64,000 nt of DNA from an uncultured Clostridia bacterium (GCA_947627765.1 CANQXA010000001.1:1-64000); one strand, 5' to 3'. Positions 33,490 to 43,142 are shown, counted from the stretch's first letter. Notes: generated by a model not told the origin, from the letters alone. Translations and numbers: made by a program.

Positions 33490-34236
33490 ATGAACGAGAT
33501 CGTGGATTCGAAATATAGGTCGGCGGAAGAGATAGAACACACAAAACATATATCGGAGAACTATCGTAAGCTGGTGGATTCCGCTTCCCCCCTCAAAGAG
33601 AGAGAGCCCGAGCGCACCTACGAGGCGCCCGCGCGGCAGGAACGTCCCGCCGCACCCGGTCACGTCCTCCGCGAAGGTTTTGCGGACAATGCCGCCCGTT
33701 TTGCCGATTATGTCGCCCATCCCGCCCCCGCGCGCGGAAAAACGCTGTTCGAAGACGCAAAATACGGTCAGAACGTCTCCTATATGCGTCCGTCTGCGCC
33801 CGTCCGCGAGGAGGCGCCCGTGCGCACATATCCCGCTCCCGCCAAGAGCAGGACGTATGAAGCCGTCCGTCCCGCTCCCGCCGTTGAATACGACGAAGCG
33901 GACGCTCTTCCGACACAGCGTACGATGGATACGCTCCGCGGTACGGCGCCTGCCATAGCAGAACGGGAGGAAGAGGGCGTAGGATTCTTCGCCGCCTTGA
34001 CGATGAAGATGAAGATCGCGCTCGCCGCCGTCTTTACCGCGATCGTGATCGCGCTCGTCATCGTCTGTGTGAATTCCGCGGTGCTCAACTCCCTCAACTC
34101 CGACATTTCGGGCAAACGCAGTGAGCTCAACCGTCTCATGCAGAACGTCCGTCAGGCGGAACAGCGCATCGACGATTTGCTCGATGACGACAACATCGCA
34201 GGGTGGGCACAGGAGCACGGATTGGTCCGCGACTAA
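33490..34236 (+). CDS. FtsL-like cell division protein with a long cytoplasmic domain
   Basis: The 248-residue protein has a roughly 165-residue hydrophilic, Pro/Ala/Arg-rich N-terminal part with no recognised fold. One TM helix follows (about residues 175-198), then a coiled-coil segment (LNSLNSDISGKRSELNRLMQNVRQAEQRIDDL) to the end. The topology and position between rsmH and ftsI are those of FtsL, a septal protein that pairs with FtsQ/DivIB and FtsB/DivIC. Typical FtsL has a short tail of about 30-50 residues, so the long low-complexity cytoplasmic part is unusual. Sequence similarity alone is weak; context carries the call. Confidence 0.75.
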   Translation: MNEIVDSKYRSAEEIEHTKHISENYRKLVDSASPLKEREPERTYEAPARQERPAAPGHVLREGFADNAARFADYVAHPAPARGKTLFEDAKYGQNVSYMRPSAPVREEAPVRTYPAPAKSRTYEAVRPAPAVEYDEADALPTQRTMDTLRGTAPAIAEREEEGVGFFAALTMKMKIALAAVFTAIVIALVIVCVNSAVLNSLNSDISGKRSELNRLMQNVRQAEQRIDDLLDDDNIAGWAQEHGLVRD

Positions 34237-34256
34237 TCCCCACGGAGGACAATCGT

Positions 34257-36002
34257 ATCAAGAGAAAGGAAATTTCTGTCTCGGTTTTACAAAAGAGGCT
34301 GATCGCCGTAGGTTTGGCGGTCGCCTTTCTTTTTTGCATTTTTTTGGGGCGGTTTCTCTATATCCAGCTCATTTGGGAGGACGAGCTCCACTATCTTGCC
34401 ATCGACCAGTGGACGAGAGAGATCCCCGTCAACGCGGGAAGAGGGCTCATTTTGGACCGCAACGGCGAACTTCTCGCGGGCAACAGGGCAAAGTATGCCG
34501 TCTACGCGCGTGCGAACGCGGTAGACGATCCTTCGGGCAGCGCGGCGCTCCTTTCCGAAGCGCTCAACGCGCCCTACGAAACGCTCTACGAAAAACTGAC
34601 CGACCGTTCCAAATCGGAGATCCTTCTCGCGCGGAGGACTGAAAAGTCGGTCGTCGAACAGATCGCCGTCAACGAACTCAAAGGGATCTACTATGCCCGC
34701 AACGACGAACGGGTCTATCCTTACGGTTCCGCCGCGAGCCAGCTCATCGGCTTTACCGCCTACGACAATTCGGGTACGACGGGCGTGGAAAGCTATTACG
34801 ACGCCTATCTCAAAGGAAAAAACGGTGAGATCCTCTTCGAGACCGACCTCGTGGGCGTAGACCTCAAGGGCGCCGCCGCGGCATATCTTCCCGCGACGGA
34901 CGGGCTCAACGTCCGTCTTTCCCTCGACGTCAGGATCCAGTCGGCCGCAGAAGAGGTGATGAGCCGCGTCTTAGCCGAAACTTCCGCAAAGGCGGCGCGG
35001 GCGGTCGTGATCGATCCCAACGATTTTTCGGTGCTCGCCATGGTCAACCTGCCCTCCTACGACCTCAACGAGATCCCGCGGGACGATCTCTCCGAGCTCA
35101 ACGCGCTCTCCCGCAACAATCTCGTCTCCGACGTCTATGAACCGGGCTCCACCTTCAAGATCGTGACGGCGGCGGCAGACATCGAAGAATTTTTGAAGGG
35201 GAACAGACGCGCGCTCGACCCCGGGCGGTACGTCTTCCCGAGTTCCCGCACCCGCGTCGTAGACGGAACGACCATCCGCTGTTGGAGCGATCACAAAAAC
35301 GGAAAACACGCCAACCAAACGCTCGCCGAAGCGCTCAACAACAGTTGCAATCCCTGTTTTGTGGATCTTGCGCTCACCCTCGGCAAAGAGACGTTTTACG
35401 ACTATCTCGCCGCCTTCCGCTTCGGGCGGACGACGGGCATCGATTTCTCGGGCGAAGCGATCGGGATGCTCCTTCCCGAGAGCGCGCTCCGCGACTGCGA
35501 TTTTGCCCGCGTCGGATTCGGGCAGTCGATCGCGGTCACGCCGCTCCAGCTTGCCTGCGCCGCCGCTTCCGCCGTCAACGGCGGGTATTACTACACCCCG
35601 CGGATCGCGCTCGAGATCTCTTCGGCGGACGGCTCGGTCCGCCAGACGCTTTCGCCCACTCTCGTCGGCAGAACGGTGAGCGAGCAGGCTTCCGCGATCC
35701 TCTCGGAGATGCTCGAGGGGGTCGTACGGGACGGGAGCGGCAAAAAGGCATACATCGAAGGCTACCGCGTGGCGGGCAAGACGGGGACCGCCCAAAAATA
35801 TGAAAACGGCGTCATCGCGCAGGGGAAATACGTCTCTTCGTTTGTCGGATATTTTCCCGCGGACGCGCCCCGCTATCTCGCGCTCGTCATCGTGGACGAA
35901 CCGCAGGGGAGCTACTACGGAAGTACGGTCGCCGCGCCTTGCGCACGGGATATTTTCCGTGGGATCATCGACATTATGGGGCTTCAGCCCGAGGAGAACT
36001 GA
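34257..36002 (+). CDS. ftsI: Division-type class B penicillin-binding protein (FtsI/PBP2-like), probable ATC start
   Basis: This protein of about 581 residues has an N-terminal TM helix, a pedestal domain (AGRGLILDRNGELLA, then TGVESYYDAYLKG) and a transpeptidase domain with SxxK in EPGSTFKIVT, SxN as SCN in ALNNSCNPC, and KTGT in VAGKTGTAQ. It cross-links septal peptidoglycan. The start is odd: a strong GGAGG (34244-34248) is placed 8 nt before an in-frame ATC (34257), and no ATG, GTG or TTG lies near. The next upstream choice is GTG 34203, which overlaps ftsL by 34 nt and has a poor ribosome site. No C-terminal PASTA domains are present, so it is not SpoVD- or PBP2x-like at that end. Confidence 0.9.
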   Translation: MKRKEISVSVLQKRLIAVGLAVAFLFCIFLGRFLYIQLIWEDELHYLAIDQWTREIPVNAGRGLILDRNGELLAGNRAKYAVYARANAVDDPSGSAALLSEALNAPYETLYEKLTDRSKSEILLARRTEKSVVEQIAVNELKGIYYARNDERVYPYGSAASQLIGFTAYDNSGTTGVESYYDAYLKGKNGEILFETDLVGVDLKGAAAAYLPATDGLNVRLSLDVRIQSAAEEVMSRVLAETSAKAARAVVIDPNDFSVLAMVNLPSYDLNEIPRDDLSELNALSRNNLVSDVYEPGSTFKIVTAAADIEEFLKGNRRALDPGRYVFPSSRTRVVDGTTIRCWSDHKNGKHANQTLAEALNNSCNPCFVDLALTLGKETFYDYLAAFRFGRTTGIDFSGEAIGMLLPESALRDCDFARVGFGQSIAVTPLQLACAAASAVNGGYYYTPRIALEISSADGSVRQTLSPTLVGRTVSEQASAILSEMLEGVVRDGSGKKAYIEGYRVAGKTGTAQKYENGVIAQGKYVSSFVGYFPADAPRYLALVIVDEPQGSYYGSTVAAPCARDIFRGIIDIMGLQPEEN

Positions 36003-36003
36003 T

Positions 36004-37434
36004 GTGAAACACCTTCTTTCCCAACTTGCAAAAGAAATCGAAGGGGCAAAGCTCGCAGGAGGGGACGCCGAGATCTTTTCCCTCTGCGCGGACAGCCGTC
36101 TCGCCGAGGCGGGGGATCTCTTTTTCTGCTTCCGCGGGACGCACGCCGACGCGCACGCCTATGCCGCCGAGGCGGAAGAGCGGGGCGCCGCGGCGATCGT
36201 CTGCGAACAGGATGTCGAGACGTTTATCCCGAGGCTGATCGTCAAAGACGGCAGAGACGCAATGGCAAGGCTTTCCGCCGCGTTCTACGGCCATCCCGAG
36301 CGGCGGATGAAGGTGGTCGGCGTAACGGGGACCAACGGAAAGACGACAACGACCCATATGCTCTACTCCATTCTCGCCGCGGCGGGAAAGAAGGCGGGGC
36401 TGATCGGCACGCTCGGCGCGCGGTTTTCGGGCAGAGAGGTCCCGCCGTCGCTCACGACCCCCGATCCGATCGCGCTCTTTTCCCTGCTCGCCGAAATGGC
36501 GGACGCGGGCACGGAGATCGTGGTAATGGAAGTCTCCGCGCACGCCCTTGCGCTCTCCAAGACCGATCCCATCCGCTTCGAGCTCGCCGTCTTTACCAAC
36601 CTGACGCAGGATCATCTCGATTTCTTCGGGGACATGGAGGCATACGGCGCCGCAAAGCGCAGGCTGTTTACCGCCGAACGTTGCCGCGAAGCGATTTTGA
36701 ATGCGGACGACCCCTTTTCCCATTCGCTCGAGGGGGTTCCCTTCACAACTTACGGGCTGGATACGCCCGCCGATTCGTTCGCCCTGATCGAAGAGGAGTC
36801 CGCCTCGGGAATGCGCCTTCTTCTCAATCTCGAGGACGTTCTCGTCGAAGCCGATCTTCCGATGGCGGGCAGGTTCAACGTTTCCAATGCGCTCGCCGCG
36901 GCAGTCGCCGCCCAAAAGCTCGGGATCCGCGAGGACGCGATCGCCGAAGGGCTGGAACATACCTACGTCGAGGGCAGGTTGGAGCGCGTCGCAAGCTATC
37001 GCGGGGCGGAGATCTTCGTGGATTTCGCCCATACGCCGGACGGGCTCGAGAAGTCGCTCGGCGCATTGAGACCGTACTGCCGCGGCAAGCTCTACGTCCT
37101 GTTCGGTTGCGGCGGGAACCGAGACCGAGGCAAGCGCAAACTGATGGGGGAGACTGCCGACCGTCTCGCGGACTTTGTCATCCTCACCTCGGATAACCCC
37201 CGCTACGAGGATCCCGTCACGATCATTTCCGAGATCGCGGCGGGGATCGCGTCCCAAAACTATGTCGAGATCGAAGAGCGGGAGCGGGCGACCTTGTATG
37301 CGCTCGGTCTGCTCGGGGAAGGGGACATCCTGCTCGTCGCGGGAAAGGGCGCGGAGCGGGAGCAGGAGATCATGGGAATAAAGTATTCTTATAACGACAA
37401 AGCTGTAATCATGGCGCTCACGGAGAAATCGTAA
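36004..37434 (+). CDS. murE: UDP-MurNAc-tripeptide synthetase MurE, meso-diaminopimelate type
   Basis: The 476-residue Mur ligase has GTNGKTTTTHML (ATP site), TTPDP, the catalytic lysine region, and TSDNPRYEDP. In that last motif the DNPR sequence marks enzymes that add meso-DAP rather than lysine. GTG 36004 is the start; a GAGGAG site (35991-35996) lies 7 nt upstream and ATG alternatives hit a stop. It overlaps mraY by one base. A DAP-type wall makes the degenerate DapF domain of CarB more notable. Confidence 0.95.
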   Translation: MKHLLSQLAKEIEGAKLAGGDAEIFSLCADSRLAEAGDLFFCFRGTHADAHAYAAEAEERGAAAIVCEQDVETFIPRLIVKDGRDAMARLSAAFYGHPERRMKVVGVTGTNGKTTTTHMLYSILAAAGKKAGLIGTLGARFSGREVPPSLTTPDPIALFSLLAEMADAGTEIVVMEVSAHALALSKTDPIRFELAVFTNLTQDHLDFFGDMEAYGAAKRRLFTAERCREAILNADDPFSHSLEGVPFTTYGLDTPADSFALIEEESASGMRLLLNLEDVLVEADLPMAGRFNVSNALAAAVAAQKLGIREDAIAEGLEHTYVEGRLERVASYRGAEIFVDFAHTPDGLEKSLGALRPYCRGKLYVLFGCGGNRDRGKRKLMGETADRLADFVILTSDNPRYEDPVTIISEIAAGIASQNYVEIEERERATLYALGLLGEGDILLVAGKGAEREQEIMGIKYSYNDKAVIMALTEKS

Positions 37435-38372
37435 TGCGGGAAATCCTATGTATTCTCTTTGCCTTTCTTCTCTCGCTGGCCTTGACGGCGGCGGCGATCC
37501 CCCTTCTACGGAAAGTGGGGGCGGGGCAGAACATCCTCGGCTACGTCAAAGAGCACTTGGGCAAGGCGGGAACGCCGACGATGGGCGGTCTCGCCTTCAT
37601 TGCCGCCGCTTCGATCGCGGCGGTTCTCTTTTCGGACGCGCGGGACAAGCCCTTCTTCGCCGCCCTTGCCGTGGGGATCGGCTATCTTCTCGTGGGTTTT
37701 TTGGACGACCTTCTCAAAAAGCTCCGCGGCAAAAATCTCGGTCTGCGCGCATACCAAAAGATCCTCTTCCAGCTCGCGATCGCCGTGATTGCGGGGATCT
37801 TCTGTTGCCGCGAAGGGCTCACCGTGCTCAGGATCCCTTATACGCGGATCTCCTTCGACATCGGCTGGTGGATGCTCCCGCTCTCCGTCTTCGTCTTTGT
37901 CGCCACGGTCAACGGCGTCAACCTGACCGACGGCTTAGACGGGCTCGCGGGTTCCGTCTCCGCCTTTTTCTTCTTATCGCTCGGCGCGCTCATGCGCCTT
38001 CAGGGTGAAGGGGGGATCCTCGCCTTTGCGCTCGGCGGGGCGCTCGCGGGATTTTTGGTCTTCAATACCAACCGCGCAAGCCTATTTATGGGGGATACCG
38101 GGTCGCTCTCGCTCGGCGGCTTTGCCGCGAGCCTCGCCCTCTTTTCGGGGAACGCGCTCGTCATCCCGATCGCGGGCGCCGCATTCGTACTTTCAAGCAT
38201 ATCCGTCATTCTGCAAGTAATATACTATAAAAAAACGGGCAAACGGATCTTTCTCATGGCTCCCATCCATCACCATTTTCAGGAGAAGGGCTATTCGGAG
38301 GCAAAGATCTCTTACGGATACGCCGTCTTTACGGCAATGCTTGGGCTGAGCCTTTTGATCCCGTTTGCATAA
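37434..38372 (+). CDS. mraY: Phospho-N-acetylmuramoyl-pentapeptide transferase MraY
   Basis: The 312-residue polytopic membrane protein has GTPTMGGLAFI, the catalytic FLDDLLK, NLTDGLDGLAGS, FMGDTGSLSLGG, and MAPIHHHFQEKG. It transfers phospho-MurNAc-pentapeptide to undecaprenyl phosphate to form lipid I on the inner leaflet. murF, which usually lies between murE and mraY, is absent here. Confidence 0.95.
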   Translation: MREILCILFAFLLSLALTAAAIPLLRKVGAGQNILGYVKEHLGKAGTPTMGGLAFIAAASIAAVLFSDARDKPFFAALAVGIGYLLVGFLDDLLKKLRGKNLGLRAYQKILFQLAIAVIAGIFCCREGLTVLRIPYTRISFDIGWWMLPLSVFVFVATVNGVNLTDGLDGLAGSVSAFFFLSLGALMRLQGEGGILAFALGGALAGFLVFNTNRASLFMGDTGSLSLGGFAASLALFSGNALVIPIAGAAFVLSSISVILQVIYYKKTGKRIFLMAPIHHHFQEKGYSEAKISYGYAVFTAMLGLSLLIPFA

Positions 38373-38381
38373 GGAGGCAGA

Positions 38382-39794
38382 ATGCTATTCGAACGGCAGA
38401 CATTTCTCGTCGCGGGGCTTTCCCGCTCGGGAACGGCGAGCGCGGAGTATTTGAGAAGCAAGGGGGCGGCGGTCTATCTCTATGACGACGTAGAGGACGA
38501 CAACGTCCTCACCGCGGCGAAAAAATTGGAGGAGCTCGGTTGCGTCTACGTCGCAAAATCCGCCCTCGAAGAAAAGGCGGCGGCGTGCGACGTGCTCGTT
38601 TTGAGCCCCGGGATCCCGATCGACCATCCTCTGCCCGTCTCCTTTAAGCGGGCGGGAAAACGGGTCATCGGCGAGGCGGAACTCGGCGTCCTCGGGCTTC
38701 GCTGTCCCGCGGTCGGCGTGACGGGGACCAACGGAAAGACCACCACCGTCACGCTCATCGAGGGGATCCTCCGCGAGGCGGGGAAGAACGCGGTCGCGTG
38801 CGGCAACGTGGGCAAACCGCTCACGTCCTGCCTCGGCGAACTCGGGGAAGAGGGGATCGCCGTCGCCGAGATCTCCTCCTTCCAGCTCGAAACGCTCTCG
38901 TCCTTCCGTCCCCACGTCGCCGTCATCCTCAATGTGACGGAGGACCATATCAACCGTCACTACACGGTGGAAAATTACCGTTACTTAAAGGCGAAACTGC
39001 TCAAAAATTGCACCGAAAGCGAATTCGCCGTCCTAAATTACGACGATCCCGTCACCCGCGGCTTTGCGGAAAAGACCAAGGCGAAGGTCATATGGTTCTC
39101 CCTTACGGGAAGGGTCGCGGGCGGGTACCTTGCCGACGGCTGGTTCTGCTATCAGGGGGAGAAGGTATGCGAGGCGGACGATCTTCCCGTCGGCGGAGAC
39201 CACAACCGCATGAATGCGCTCGCCGCCGTCTGCGTGGCGAAGCTCTTCGGGGTCTCCAACGAGGCGATCTCCGCGGCATTCAAGAACTTCCACGGGGTAA
39301 AACACCGTCTTCAAACGGTCGGAGAGCTCAACGGGATCTCCTTCATCGACGATTCCAAGGCGACCAACGTGGATTCGGCGGTCAAAGCGATCGAAAGCGT
39401 GAAGGGGCAGAGCGTGATCTTGCTCGGCGGAAAAGACAAGGGGTATTCCTACGAGCCTCTCTTCGACGCGATCAAGAGCTCCTCGGTCGTCCATGCGGTC
39501 ATTTACGGCGAAAACGCCTTCCGCATCCTCAACGCCGCCTTAAAGCGCGGGTTTACGGGCGTTACGCTTTGCCGCCCCTTCGACCTCGCGGTGCGCGTCG
39601 CCTATCTCACGGCGAAACCGGGGCAGAACGTCCTTCTCTCGCCCGCCTCCGCAAGTTTCGACGCATTCCATAGCTACGAAGAGCGGGGAGACAGGTTCGC
39701 GGAGCTTTTCGGGCTGTTCTGTGCGGAGTACGGAAACAAGCGTCTGCCCGCGCCGGAGGCGGAGGAGAGCGATGCGGAGAGCGCGGAAGAATGA
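38382..39794 (+). CDS. murD: UDP-N-acetylmuramoylalanine-D-glutamate ligase MurD
   Basis: The 470-residue Mur ligase has an N-terminal Rossmann part (FLVAGLSRSGTASAEYL), GTNGKTTTVTLIEG (ATP site), the EISSFQLET segment, NVTEDHINRH, and the C-terminal DDSKATNVDSAVKAIE. It adds D-glutamate, whose supply comes from the murI upstream. The last 23 nt overlap ftsW. Confidence 0.95.
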   Translation: MLFERQTFLVAGLSRSGTASAEYLRSKGAAVYLYDDVEDDNVLTAAKKLEELGCVYVAKSALEEKAAACDVLVLSPGIPIDHPLPVSFKRAGKRVIGEAELGVLGLRCPAVGVTGTNGKTTTVTLIEGILREAGKNAVACGNVGKPLTSCLGELGEEGIAVAEISSFQLETLSSFRPHVAVILNVTEDHINRHYTVENYRYLKAKLLKNCTESEFAVLNYDDPVTRGFAEKTKAKVIWFSLTGRVAGGYLADGWFCYQGEKVCEADDLPVGGDHNRMNALAAVCVAKLFGVSNEAISAAFKNFHGVKHRLQTVGELNGISFIDDSKATNVDSAVKAIESVKGQSVILLGGKDKGYSYEPLFDAIKSSSVVHAVIYGENAFRILNAALKRGFTGVTLCRPFDLAVRVAYLTAKPGQNVLLSPASASFDAFHSYEERGDRFAELFGLFCAEYGNKRLPAPEAEESDAESAEE

Positions 39795-40917
39795 CCGTGG
39801 AGCGCGCGGCGGGGCGGGCGATCTTCTCTTTTTGGGAGCGGTCATCCTTCTCGCCGCGTACGGCGTCGTAGCCGTCTATTCCGCAAGTTGCTATAATGCC
39901 TCCGTGCAGTACGGGGACGCCGCCTACTTCTTCAAAAAACAGCTCCTCGGGTTTCTCATCGGGCTCGCCGCGATCGCGGGGATCGCCTTTCTCGACTACC
40001 GTAAACTGCAAAAACTCGGGCTCCCCGCCCTGATCGTCTCCTACGTCCTGCTCGCGTGCGTCTTTGTGCCGGGGCTCGGAAAGAGCAATTACGGCGCAAC
40101 GCGGTGGATCGGCTTCGGCTCCTTCACCATCCAGCCCTCCGAACTCGCGAAATACGGATTTATCCTGTTTACGGCGGGCTATTTCGCGAAATCGCCCGCG
40201 AGGATGCGTACCTTTTGGGGCGTCCTGCCCGTGCTCGGCGCGGGAGCGGGGATCTGCGTCCTCATCATGCTCGAGCCCAATATGTCGGTGACGATGTGCG
40301 TGGGCGCGCTCATGATCGGGATGGTCTTCCTCGGCGGGGTCTCCAAAAAAGCGATGGCGGCGATCTGCGTGCCCGTTCTCCTTCTCGTCCCCGTTCTCAT
40401 CGCAATGGAGCCCTACCGTCTTCAACGGCTCTCCGCCTTTCTCGACCCGTGGGCTTCCCCCAAAGAGGAGGGCTACCAGCTCATCCAGTCGCTCTATGCG
40501 CTCGCAAACGGCAAGCTCTTCGGAACGGGCCTCTTCCGTTCCCGCCAAAAGTATCGCTTCCTTCCCTTTTCGGAGAGCGATTTCATCCTCTCCGTGATCG
40601 CAGAAGAGACGGGCTACGTCGGAGTGGTCCTGCTCTTTGCGGTCATCGGGTTCGTGGTCTACCGCGGATTCCGTATTGCAAACCGCTGTGAGACGTTCTA
40701 CGGATATATGCTCTCGGCGGGGATCACGCTCGTCTTTGCGATCCAATCCTCCCTCAACGCGCTCGTCGTGAGCGGCTGTATCCCTCCCACGGGTCTGCCC
40801 CTTCCGCTCATCTCCGCGGGCAATACCTCCCTCGTCGTCACGATGGCGGGGATGGGGCTCGTGTACGCCGTATCGAGGCACAACGGGTACAAAAAATTCA
40901 TAGGATATACTGACTGA
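39772..40917 (+). CDS. ftsW: Septal peptidoglycan glycosyltransferase FtsW (SEDS family)
   Basis: The 381-residue protein has about ten TM helices and SEDS motifs: the YSASCYNA region after the first helix, TRWIGFGSFTIQPSELAK, and SGCIPPTGLPLPLISAGNTS. It polymerises septal glycan with the class B PBP encoded upstream. ATG 39772 was chosen because a GGAGGAG site lies 5 nt upstream and the next residues are the usual short basic N-terminus; the longer frame adds an unlikely Arg tract. Confidence 0.93.
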   Translation: MRRARKNDRGARGGAGDLLFLGAVILLAAYGVVAVYSASCYNASVQYGDAAYFFKKQLLGFLIGLAAIAGIAFLDYRKLQKLGLPALIVSYVLLACVFVPGLGKSNYGATRWIGFGSFTIQPSELAKYGFILFTAGYFAKSPARMRTFWGVLPVLGAGAGICVLIMLEPNMSVTMCVGALMIGMVFLGGVSKKAMAAICVPVLLLVPVLIAMEPYRLQRLSAFLDPWASPKEEGYQLIQSLYALANGKLFGTGLFRSRQKYRFLPFSESDFILSVIAEETGYVGVVLLFAVIGFVVYRGFRIANRCETFYGYMLSAGITLVFAIQSSLNALVVSGCIPPTGLPLPLISAGNTSLVVTMAGMGLVYAVSRHNGYKKFIGYTD

Positions 40918-41003
40918 CGCGGATCCTCCACGGCTCCTCCTCACGGGGGAGCTTTCTTCCCTTGCGGAGAGATCGCGTTATGAAATACGAGAGGAGGAAT
41001 CCT

Positions 41004-42263
41004 ATGGATAAATTTGTGATAGAGGGGGGAAAGCCGCTCTTCGGCACGGTCTTCGCCCAGTCGGCGAAAAATTCCGTCCTGCCTCTGCTCGCCGCCTCTG
41101 TGCTGACAGAGGAGGAAGTCGTCATCCGCGAGACGCCGAAGATCACCGACGTCACCTGTATGGCAAAGATCCTCGAAGAACTCGGCGCGCAGGTCGTCTT
41201 CCGCAAGGGAGACGTCTCCATCGTAAGCGCGGGGGCAAAGAACCACCGCATCCCGTCCGAACTCACGCGGGAACTGCGTTCTTCGGTCTTCATGCTCGGA
41301 TCGCTGCTTTCCCGCTTCCGCCGCGCCGAATGCGCCTATCCCGGGGGGTGCGACATCGGGCTTCGGCCGATCGATCTTCATCTCAACGCGCTCGCCCGCC
41401 TCGGCGTGCGGATCACCGAACGGGAAGGTTACATCTCTTGCTCCTGCGACAGGCTTCGGGGCGCGGAGATCGCCCTCGATTTTCCCAGCGTGGGCGCGAC
41501 GGAGAACATACTCCTCGCCGCCGTCCTCGCCGAGGGCAAAACGGTATTGGGCGGAGCCGCCAAGGAACCCGAGATCGTCGATCTGCAAAACTTTCTCAAC
41601 GCGATGGGGGCGAACGTGCACGGCGCGGGAACGGACGTTATCGAGATCGTCGGGGCAGAGTCCCTGCACGGCACGGTATATACTCCCATCAAGGACCGCA
41701 TCGAAGCGGGCAGTTTTCTCATCGCCTGCGCCGTATGCGGGGGAGAAGTGGAGGTCGCGGGGGTCAAACCGGAGTCGCTCGGATTACTTTTACATAAATT
41801 GCGTGAAAACGGTTGCAAAATCCATACAAAAAATGATAAAATAAAAATCGCAAGTTACGGCCGCCTCAAGTGCAACCGAAAAATCGAGACGATGCCCTTC
41901 CCGGGCTTTCCCACCGACCTGCAAGCGCAGGCAACGGCGCTCAACGCCTCCTGCGAGGGGGGAGCGCTCATTGTGGAAAATCTCTTCGAGACGAGATACA
42001 AGTATGTCCCCGAGCTCCTCAAAATGGGGGCGGACATCGAGGTCAAGGGAAGGAACGCGTTCGTGCGCGGCGTAGAGCGGTTGCACGGCGCCGAACTCGT
42101 CTCGGGCGATCTCAGAGGGGGCGCGGCGCTCATTCTCGCCGCCCTCGGCGCGGAAGGCGTCAGCGAAGTGCTCGATCTCTCCCATGTGGACCGCGGCTAT
42201 GCCGATCTTCAGGGGAAATTGACCGCTCTCGGCGCACAGATCCGCCGCGTGACCGTCCCGTAA
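41004..42263 (+). CDS. murA: UDP-N-acetylglucosamine 1-carboxyvinyltransferase MurA
   Basis: The 419-residue EPT-family enzyme has SAKNSVLPLLAAS (the Lys/Asn pair), PGGCDIGLRPIDLH with the PEP-adding Cys that fosfomycin alkylates, KDRIEAGSF, and PFPGFPTDLQAQ. It makes the first committed precursor of peptidoglycan. It occupies the position where murG lies in many clusters. A short AT-rich patch near 41820-41850 is within the reading frame and causes no break. GAGGAGG precedes ATG 41004. Confidence 0.95.
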   Translation: MDKFVIEGGKPLFGTVFAQSAKNSVLPLLAASVLTEEEVVIRETPKITDVTCMAKILEELGAQVVFRKGDVSIVSAGAKNHRIPSELTRELRSSVFMLGSLLSRFRRAECAYPGGCDIGLRPIDLHLNALARLGVRITEREGYISCSCDRLRGAEIALDFPSVGATENILLAAVLAEGKTVLGGAAKEPEIVDLQNFLNAMGANVHGAGTDVIEIVGAESLHGTVYTPIKDRIEAGSFLIACAVCGGEVEVAGVKPESLGLLLHKLRENGCKIHTKNDKIKIASYGRLKCNRKIETMPFPGFPTDLQAQATALNASCEGGALIVENLFETRYKYVPELLKMGADIEVKGRNAFVRGVERLHGAELVSGDLRGGAALILAALGAEGVSEVLDLSHVDRGYADLQGKLTALGAQIRRVTVP

Positions 42264-42289
42264 CACCACCGAAAAATCCGGAGACGCGA

Positions 42290-43072
42290 ATGAAGAAAAA
42301 AGCTCTGATCACAACTGCAGTCGCCGCCGTCCTGCTGCTCGCCGCGATCGCCGCGGGGCTCAATGCGATCTTTACGGTCACCCATGTGAGCGCGGTCTTC
42401 CACGCCTTTTCGGAGGCGGGAAGCGCGGAGGCGAGCGAACTTCGGGAGAAGCTCGACCGTTTTGTCGGCAAGAGTACGACCTTTCTCGACCTCGGCGACG
42501 TCGAGGCGGTCGTCGAAGAGTATCCCTGTTTCCACGTAGACAGCGTACGGAAGAAGTATCCCGCTACGGTTCAGCTCGTCGTCTCCGAGCGCAGGGAGCG
42601 CTACTGCTTTTTGCGCGGAGAAAACGGCTATGCCGTGATCGACGATACAGGCAAGTATCTCTACGATATACCCGAAAACGTCAACCGTGCGGGCGGGGAG
42701 AACATCGTGCTCGAAGGATTCGGCATCTCCACGGAGAGCGGGTTTGCCGAGGGGAAATATTTCCCCGAACTGCTCGCCTTCTCTTCCGTTTTGGAGGAGA
42801 CCCTCGGCGAGATCCGCACAAACATCCTCTCCGTAACGCTCGTGACGCCCGCCTCCGATCCCTCCAACGATTTTCTCAGGATCAAGACGAGGGAGGGAGT
42901 CGTCATCGACGTCGGCGATCCCGCCTATGCGCCCGAAGAAAAGGCCGCGCTCGCCCTCGTGCGGTATCTCGGTCTTTCCGACGAAAATCGGATCTTCGGC
43001 TACATCACGGTGATCGGCGGGGAGGGGCAGTCCATCGTCTCCGATTACAGCCGCAACAGCCGTCTCGGATAA
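42290..43072 (+). CDS. ftsQ: Cell division protein FtsQ/DivIB
   Basis: The 260-residue protein has one N-terminal TM helix (about residues 5-27), then a POTRA-like part (FTVTHVSAV ... FLDLGDVEAVVEEYPCFHVDSVRKKYPATVQLVVSERRERY) and a beta domain. This is the FtsQ/DivIB plan, a septal scaffold that pairs with FtsL and FtsB. The POTRA consensus is loose, but position (after murA, before ftsA/ftsZ) supports it. A terminator follows directly. Confidence 0.88.
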   Translation: MKKKALITTAVAAVLLLAAIAAGLNAIFTVTHVSAVFHAFSEAGSAEASELREKLDRFVGKSTTFLDLGDVEAVVEEYPCFHVDSVRKKYPATVQLVVSERRERYCFLRGENGYAVIDDTGKYLYDIPENVNRAGGENIVLEGFGISTESGFAEGKYFPELLAFSSVLEETLGEIRTNILSVTLVTPASDPSNDFLRIKTREGVVIDVGDPAYAPEEKAALALVRYLGLSDENRIFGYITVIGGEGQSIVSDYSRNSRLG

Positions 43073-43083
43073 ATACAGCCGCG

Positions 43084-43110
43084 AAAGCGCCCTTTCGGGG
43101 GCGCTTTTTT
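43084..43110 (+). terminator. Intrinsic terminator after ftsQ
   Basis: AAAGCGCCC (43084-43092) and GGGCGCTTT (43099-43107) form a 9-bp stem with a 6-nt loop and continue into a T-run to 43110. It separates the division/wall operon from ftsA-ftsZ. Confidence 0.92.
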
Positions 43111-43142
43111 GTGTGAGAAAAGCAAAAGATTCCCTCATTCCC

